Source: Aliarcobacter sp. (GTDB lineage: Bacteria; Campylobacterota; Campylobacteria; Campylobacterales; Arcobacteraceae). From it: a DNA stretch of 64,000 bases. Of this stretch, positions 61,175 through 64,000 are shown in pieces. Below the pieces are notes generated by a model. It was not told where the DNA came from, did not search any database, and was given only the letters and a program-made list of their open reading frames with translations. The stretch covers positions 124,001 to 188,000 of the forward strand of contig JAQTXA010000001.1 of the NCBI GenBank assembly GCA_028689025.1, written 5' to 3'. The translations under genes and the position numbers were made by a program. The number at the start of each line of letters is the position of its first letter. Position 1 is the first letter of the stretch.

Positions 61175-61203
61175 AAAAACCGAGGTCAAAGACCTCGGTT
61201 TTT
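61175..61203 (-). terminator. acnB terminator
   Basis: AAAAACCGAGGTC, the loop AAA and GACCTCGGTTTTT make a perfect 13-bp stem. On the sense strand of acnB (minus) it is followed by a T-run, a strong intrinsic terminator 19 bp after the acnB stop. Confidence 0.92.
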
Positions 61204-61221
61204 AACTCTCTTAAATAACTA

Positions 61222-63795
61222 TTAAGAGTGAACTAAGTTAGTTAATTGCTCAGATGTAACTTGGTGGAAGTTTAAGTATTTATAAACACCCTCTTTGTTT
61301 TTCTCAGTAATTTTCTTAGGTACGATTTCCATATATTCTTCAACAGATGGTAATCTTCCTAAAAGTGCAGCAACAGCAGCAACTTCAGCAGAACCTAAAT
61401 AAACTTGAGAGTTTTTACCAAGTCTGTTATCGAAGTTTCTTGTAGACGTAGAGAATACAGCAGAACCTTCAGAAACTTGAGCTTGGTTACCCATACATAA
61501 AGAACATCCAGGGATTTCTAATCTTGCACCAGCTGCTGCAAAGATTGAATAGTAACCCTCTTCAGTTAATTGTTCTTTATCCATTTTTGTTGGTGGTGCA
61601 ACCCATAGTTTTGCAGGAACTTCACCCTCACCTTTAAGTACTTCTCCTAAAGCTCTGAATAATCCGATATTAGTCATACAAGAACCTACGAATACTTCGT
61701 CGATTTTTTTAATTCTTTTTGGATCATTGTTGATGTTTGTTAATGTATCAACATCATCTGGATCGTTTGGACAAGCTAAGATTGGCTCAGTAATTGTATT
61801 TAAATCGATTTCGATGATTGCTTTATATTCAGCATCAGCGTCAGGAGTTAATAATTCTGGGTTTTTAATCCATTCTCTCATTTTGTCTGCTCTTCTTTGA
61901 AGAGTTTTAGCATCTTCATAACCTTCTTCAATCATTTTTTCAATTAAAGCGATGTTTGATGATAGATATTCAATAATTGGTTCTTTAGCTAATTGAACAG
62001 AACAAGCTGCTGCTGATCTTTCTGCTGCTGAATCTGATAATTCGAATGCTTGCTCAACTTTTAAGTCTGGTAAACCTTGAATTTCAACGATTGTTCCAGC
62101 AAATACATTTTTCTTACCTTTTTTCTCAACAGTTAATAAACCATCTTGAATAGCTTGGTAAGGAATAGCATTAACTAAATCTCTTAAAGTAATACCTGGT
62201 TGCATTTCACCTTTGAATCTTACTAATACAGATTCTGGCATAGTTAAAGGCATCATACCTGTAACTCCAGCAAATGCAATAAGACCTGATCCAGCTGGGA
62301 ATGAAATACCAATTGGGAATCTTGTATGAGAATCTCCACCAGTACCTACTGTATCTGGTAAACATAATCTATTTAACCATGAGTGAATAACACCATCACC
62401 TGGTCTTAATGTAACTCCACCTCTTGAAGAGATAAACTCAGGTAAAGTATGTCTTAATTTAATGTCAGCTGGTTTTGGATAAGCAGCTGTGTGACAGAAT
62501 GATTGCATAACCATATCAGCACCAAAAGATAGTGCAGCAAGTTCTTTAATCTCATCTCTAGTCATTGGTCCAGTTGTATCTTGAGAACCTACAGTTGTAG
62601 CGATTGGCTCAACATACATACCTGGTTTAATACCTTCAACACCACAAGCTTTTCCAACCATTTTTTGAGCTTGAGTAAATCCTTTACCGTTATCAGCAGG
62701 TTGTGCAGCAGCAATAAATGCAGTTGAAGCACCTAAACCTAATGCAGCTCTAGCTTTTGCAGTTAGACCTTTACCAATAATTAATGGAATTCTTCCACCA
62801 GCTCTCATTTCGTCTGTTAAAGTATTTGGAGCTAAAGTAAATTTAGAAACAACAGCACCATCTTTTTCAATTACACCTGCATATGGTTTAATTGTAATAA
62901 CATCACCAGTTTCTAAAGCATCAACAGAAGCTTCGATTGGTAAACATCCTGAATCTTCAGCAGTATTGAAGAAAATTGGAGCGATGATTGAACCTAAAAC
63001 AACCCCACCAGTTCTTTTATTAGGAACACCTGGAATATCTCTACCCATGTGCCATTGAACTGAGTTGATCCCTGATTTTCTTGAAGATCCAGTTCCAACA
63101 ACATCACCAACGTATGCTAAAGGGTGACCTTTTGCTTTTAACTCAACCATTTTTTCTAATGGTTTTTCCATTCTTGATTGTAACATTGCAGTTGCGTGTA
63201 ATGGAATATCAGATCTTGTAAATGCAACAGTTGCAGGAGATAAATCATCTGTATTTGTTTCACCAGGAATTTTATATACAGTTAATGTCATTTCTTCTTC
63301 TAAAGCAGGTTTATTAGTAAACCACTCAGCATTTGCCCATGATTCAATAACTTCTTTTGCTTTTGCATTTCCAGCGTCCATTAATTCTTTAACTTCATTA
63401 AATGAGTTATAAACTAGGATAGTATTTTTTAATTCATTTGCAGCAGCATCAGCAACTTCAGCAATTTTTAATGCTTCAACTAATGGAGTAACATTAAATC
63501 CACCCATCATTGTTCCTAAAATTTCAATTGCTTGAACTTTAGAAATTACAGAACAAGTTACATTTCCTTGAACAATGTCATTTAAAAATGCAGCTTTAAC
63601 ATAAGCAGCATCATCAACACCTGGATTAATTTTGTTTTTAAATAAATCTAAACAGTACTCTGCTTCAACAACTGGGTTAGCTTTTAGTAATTCTACTAAC
63701 TCAGCAGTTTGTTCAGCAGTTAAAGGTAATGCAGGTAAACCACCCTCATTAAGTCTTTCTTGTGAATGCGCTTTATAATTAGCTAATAAACTCAT
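61222..63795 (-). CDS. acnB: Aconitate hydratase B
   Basis: AcnB isomerises citrate and isocitrate in the oxidative or reductive TCA cycle. At 857 residues the length matches the family, with the AcnB order of an N-terminal HEAT-like domain (about 1-160), the swivel domain near 170-380 ([27 protein letters not shown]) and the Fe-S catalytic core with [15 protein letters not shown] and [20 protein letters not shown] holding the cluster Cys. The RBS AGAGGAGATATTAT is strong. A good terminator follows. The promoter region carries two similar palindromic elements (63858 and 63982). A housekeeping gene with an unusually complex leader. Confidence 0.98.
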   Translation of the reverse strand: MSLLANYKAHSQERLNEGGLPALPLTAEQTAELVELLKANPVVEAEYCLDLFKNKINPGVDDAAYVKAAFLNDIVQGNVTCSVISKVQAIEILGTMMGGFNVTPLVEALKIAEVADAAANELKNTILVYNSFNEVKELMDAGNAKAKEVIESWANAEWFTNKPALEEEMTLTVYKIPGETNTDDLSPATVAFTRSDIPLHATAMLQSRMEKPLEKMVELKAKGHPLAYVGDVVGTGSSRKSGINSVQWHMGRDIPGVPNKRTGGVVLGSIIAPIFFNTAEDSGCLPIEASVDALETGDVITIKPYAGVIEKDGAVVSKFTLAPNTLTDEMRAGGRIPLIIGKGLTAKARAALGLGASTAFIAAAQPADNGKGFTQAQKMVGKACGVEGIKPGMYVEPIATTVGSQDTTGPMTRDEIKELAALSFGADMVMQSFCHTAAYPKPADIKLRHTLPEFISSRGGVTLRPGDGVIHSWLNRLCLPDTVGTGGDSHTRFPIGISFPAGSGLIAFAGVTGMMPLTMPESVLVRFKGEMQPGITLRDLVNAIPYQAIQDGLLTVEKKGKKNVFAGTIVEIQGLPDLKVEQAFELSDSAAERSAAACSVQLAKEPIIEYLSSNIALIEKMIEEGYEDAKTLQRRADKMREWIKNPELLTPDADAEYKAIIEIDLNTITEPILACPNDPDDVDTLTNINNDPKRIKKIDEVFVGSCMTNIGLFRALGEVLKGEGEVPAKLWVAPPTKMDKEQLTEEGYYSIFAAAGARLEIPGCSLCMGNQAQVSEGSAVFSTSTRNFDNRLGKNSQVYLGSAEVAAVAALLGRLPSVEEYMEIVPKKITEKNKEGVYKYLNFHQVTSEQLTNLVHS

Positions 63796-63857
63796 ATAAT
63801 ATCTCCTCTTTTATTTTAGAAAGTTGCATAAATTATATCATAAAGAAAAAAATTAGT

Positions 63858-63876
63858 ATGTACAATTTTTGTAAAG
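63858..63876. promoter_or_regulatory. Proximal ATGTACAAT-type site upstream of acnB
   Basis: ATGTACAATTTTTGTAAAG is a degenerate copy of the perfect palindrome at 63982-64000 (left arm identical, right arm partly). It lies 63-81 bp upstream of the acnB ATG. Confidence 0.35.
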
Positions 63877-63981
63877 AATTGCACAAGTTTTTATTTATGT
63901 AAATAAAAGTTACACTAACGGAAAGAATAGACTTAAATTAAATTTTTTCTTAAGTTTAAGAAGAGTCTAGTACTCACAATG

Positions 63982-64000
63982 ATGTACAATTATTGTACAT
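63982..64000. promoter_or_regulatory. Distal ATGTACAAT palindrome upstream of acnB
   Basis: ATGTACAAT, a single T and ATTGTACAT form a perfect palindrome of 9-bp arms at the right edge of the window, 187-205 bp upstream of acnB. The TTGTACAA core is common for GntR-family operators. It may equally belong to a gene beyond the edge. Confidence 0.45.

Overview
The window is low-GC, densely coded DNA with a mostly single-strand (minus) layout. The gene set points to the Campylobacterota, most likely the Arcobacter group. It has a HydABC membrane-bound uptake [NiFe]-hydrogenase followed by hydD and hydE, aconitase B, a ThiI with a rhodanese tail, many two-domain signalling proteins and A/T-rich promoters. 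I saw no tRNA, rRNA, CRISPR array or intact insertion sequence.

Layout. 1-4.7 kb: a hydrogenase maturation operon, hypB-hypC-hypD, then a MazG-like and a DUF5677-like gene inserted before a hypE that runs off the left edge; a NifX-like gene lies upstream. 4.7-11.8 kb: a type I restriction-modification locus (hsdM, hsdS, hsdR) and a YhcG-type nuclease. 11.9-12.5 kb: a nickel-transporter-like gene. 12.6-24.2 kb: a zinc-ribbon DNA-binding protein, an MFS exporter, a chemoreceptor, a diguanylate cyclase and assorted housekeeping genes. 24.2-31.6 kb: an accessory block with a WYL regulator, a DUF4116-like protein, a Cas4-like/DEDD nuclease, a PD-(D/E)XK nuclease and four unrecognised genes that share one upstream inverted repeat. 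31.8-42.8 kb: metabolism and envelope genes, ThiI, a thioredoxin and a Cys-type formate dehydrogenase. 43.1-56.4 kb: hypF, a DUF389 protein, hydA-B-C-D-E, and a tetR-hupU-hupV operon for a TetR regulator and a soluble sensor-like hydrogenase. 56.4-64 kb: a diguanylate cyclase, a flavin disulfide reductase, a methyltransferase, a lipoprotein and acnB.

How it fits together. HydABC takes up H2 and passes electrons through cytochrome b to quinone. HydD and HydE, HypB/C/D/E/F and the nickel transporter build it. The most interesting signal is regulatory. The promoters of hypB, the nickel transporter, hydA and one diguanylate cyclase each carry a palindrome of the type TGAA-N6-TTCA (TGAA-N2-TTCA at hydA) directly downstream of a plausible -10 box. 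Three of these loci (hyp, nickel transporter, hyd) also carry a near-identical 19-bp element about 70 bp from a palindrome. A TetR regulator is co-transcribed with a sensor-type hydrogenase (HupUV), and no histidine kinase/NtrC pair is visible. I propose an H2-responsive TetR circuit with these operators; this is inference. At the hyd locus the complete promoter architecture points antisense into hupV.

Limits: there was no database search, no folding calculation and no alignment. Family names come from motif recognition, and domain positions are approximate.
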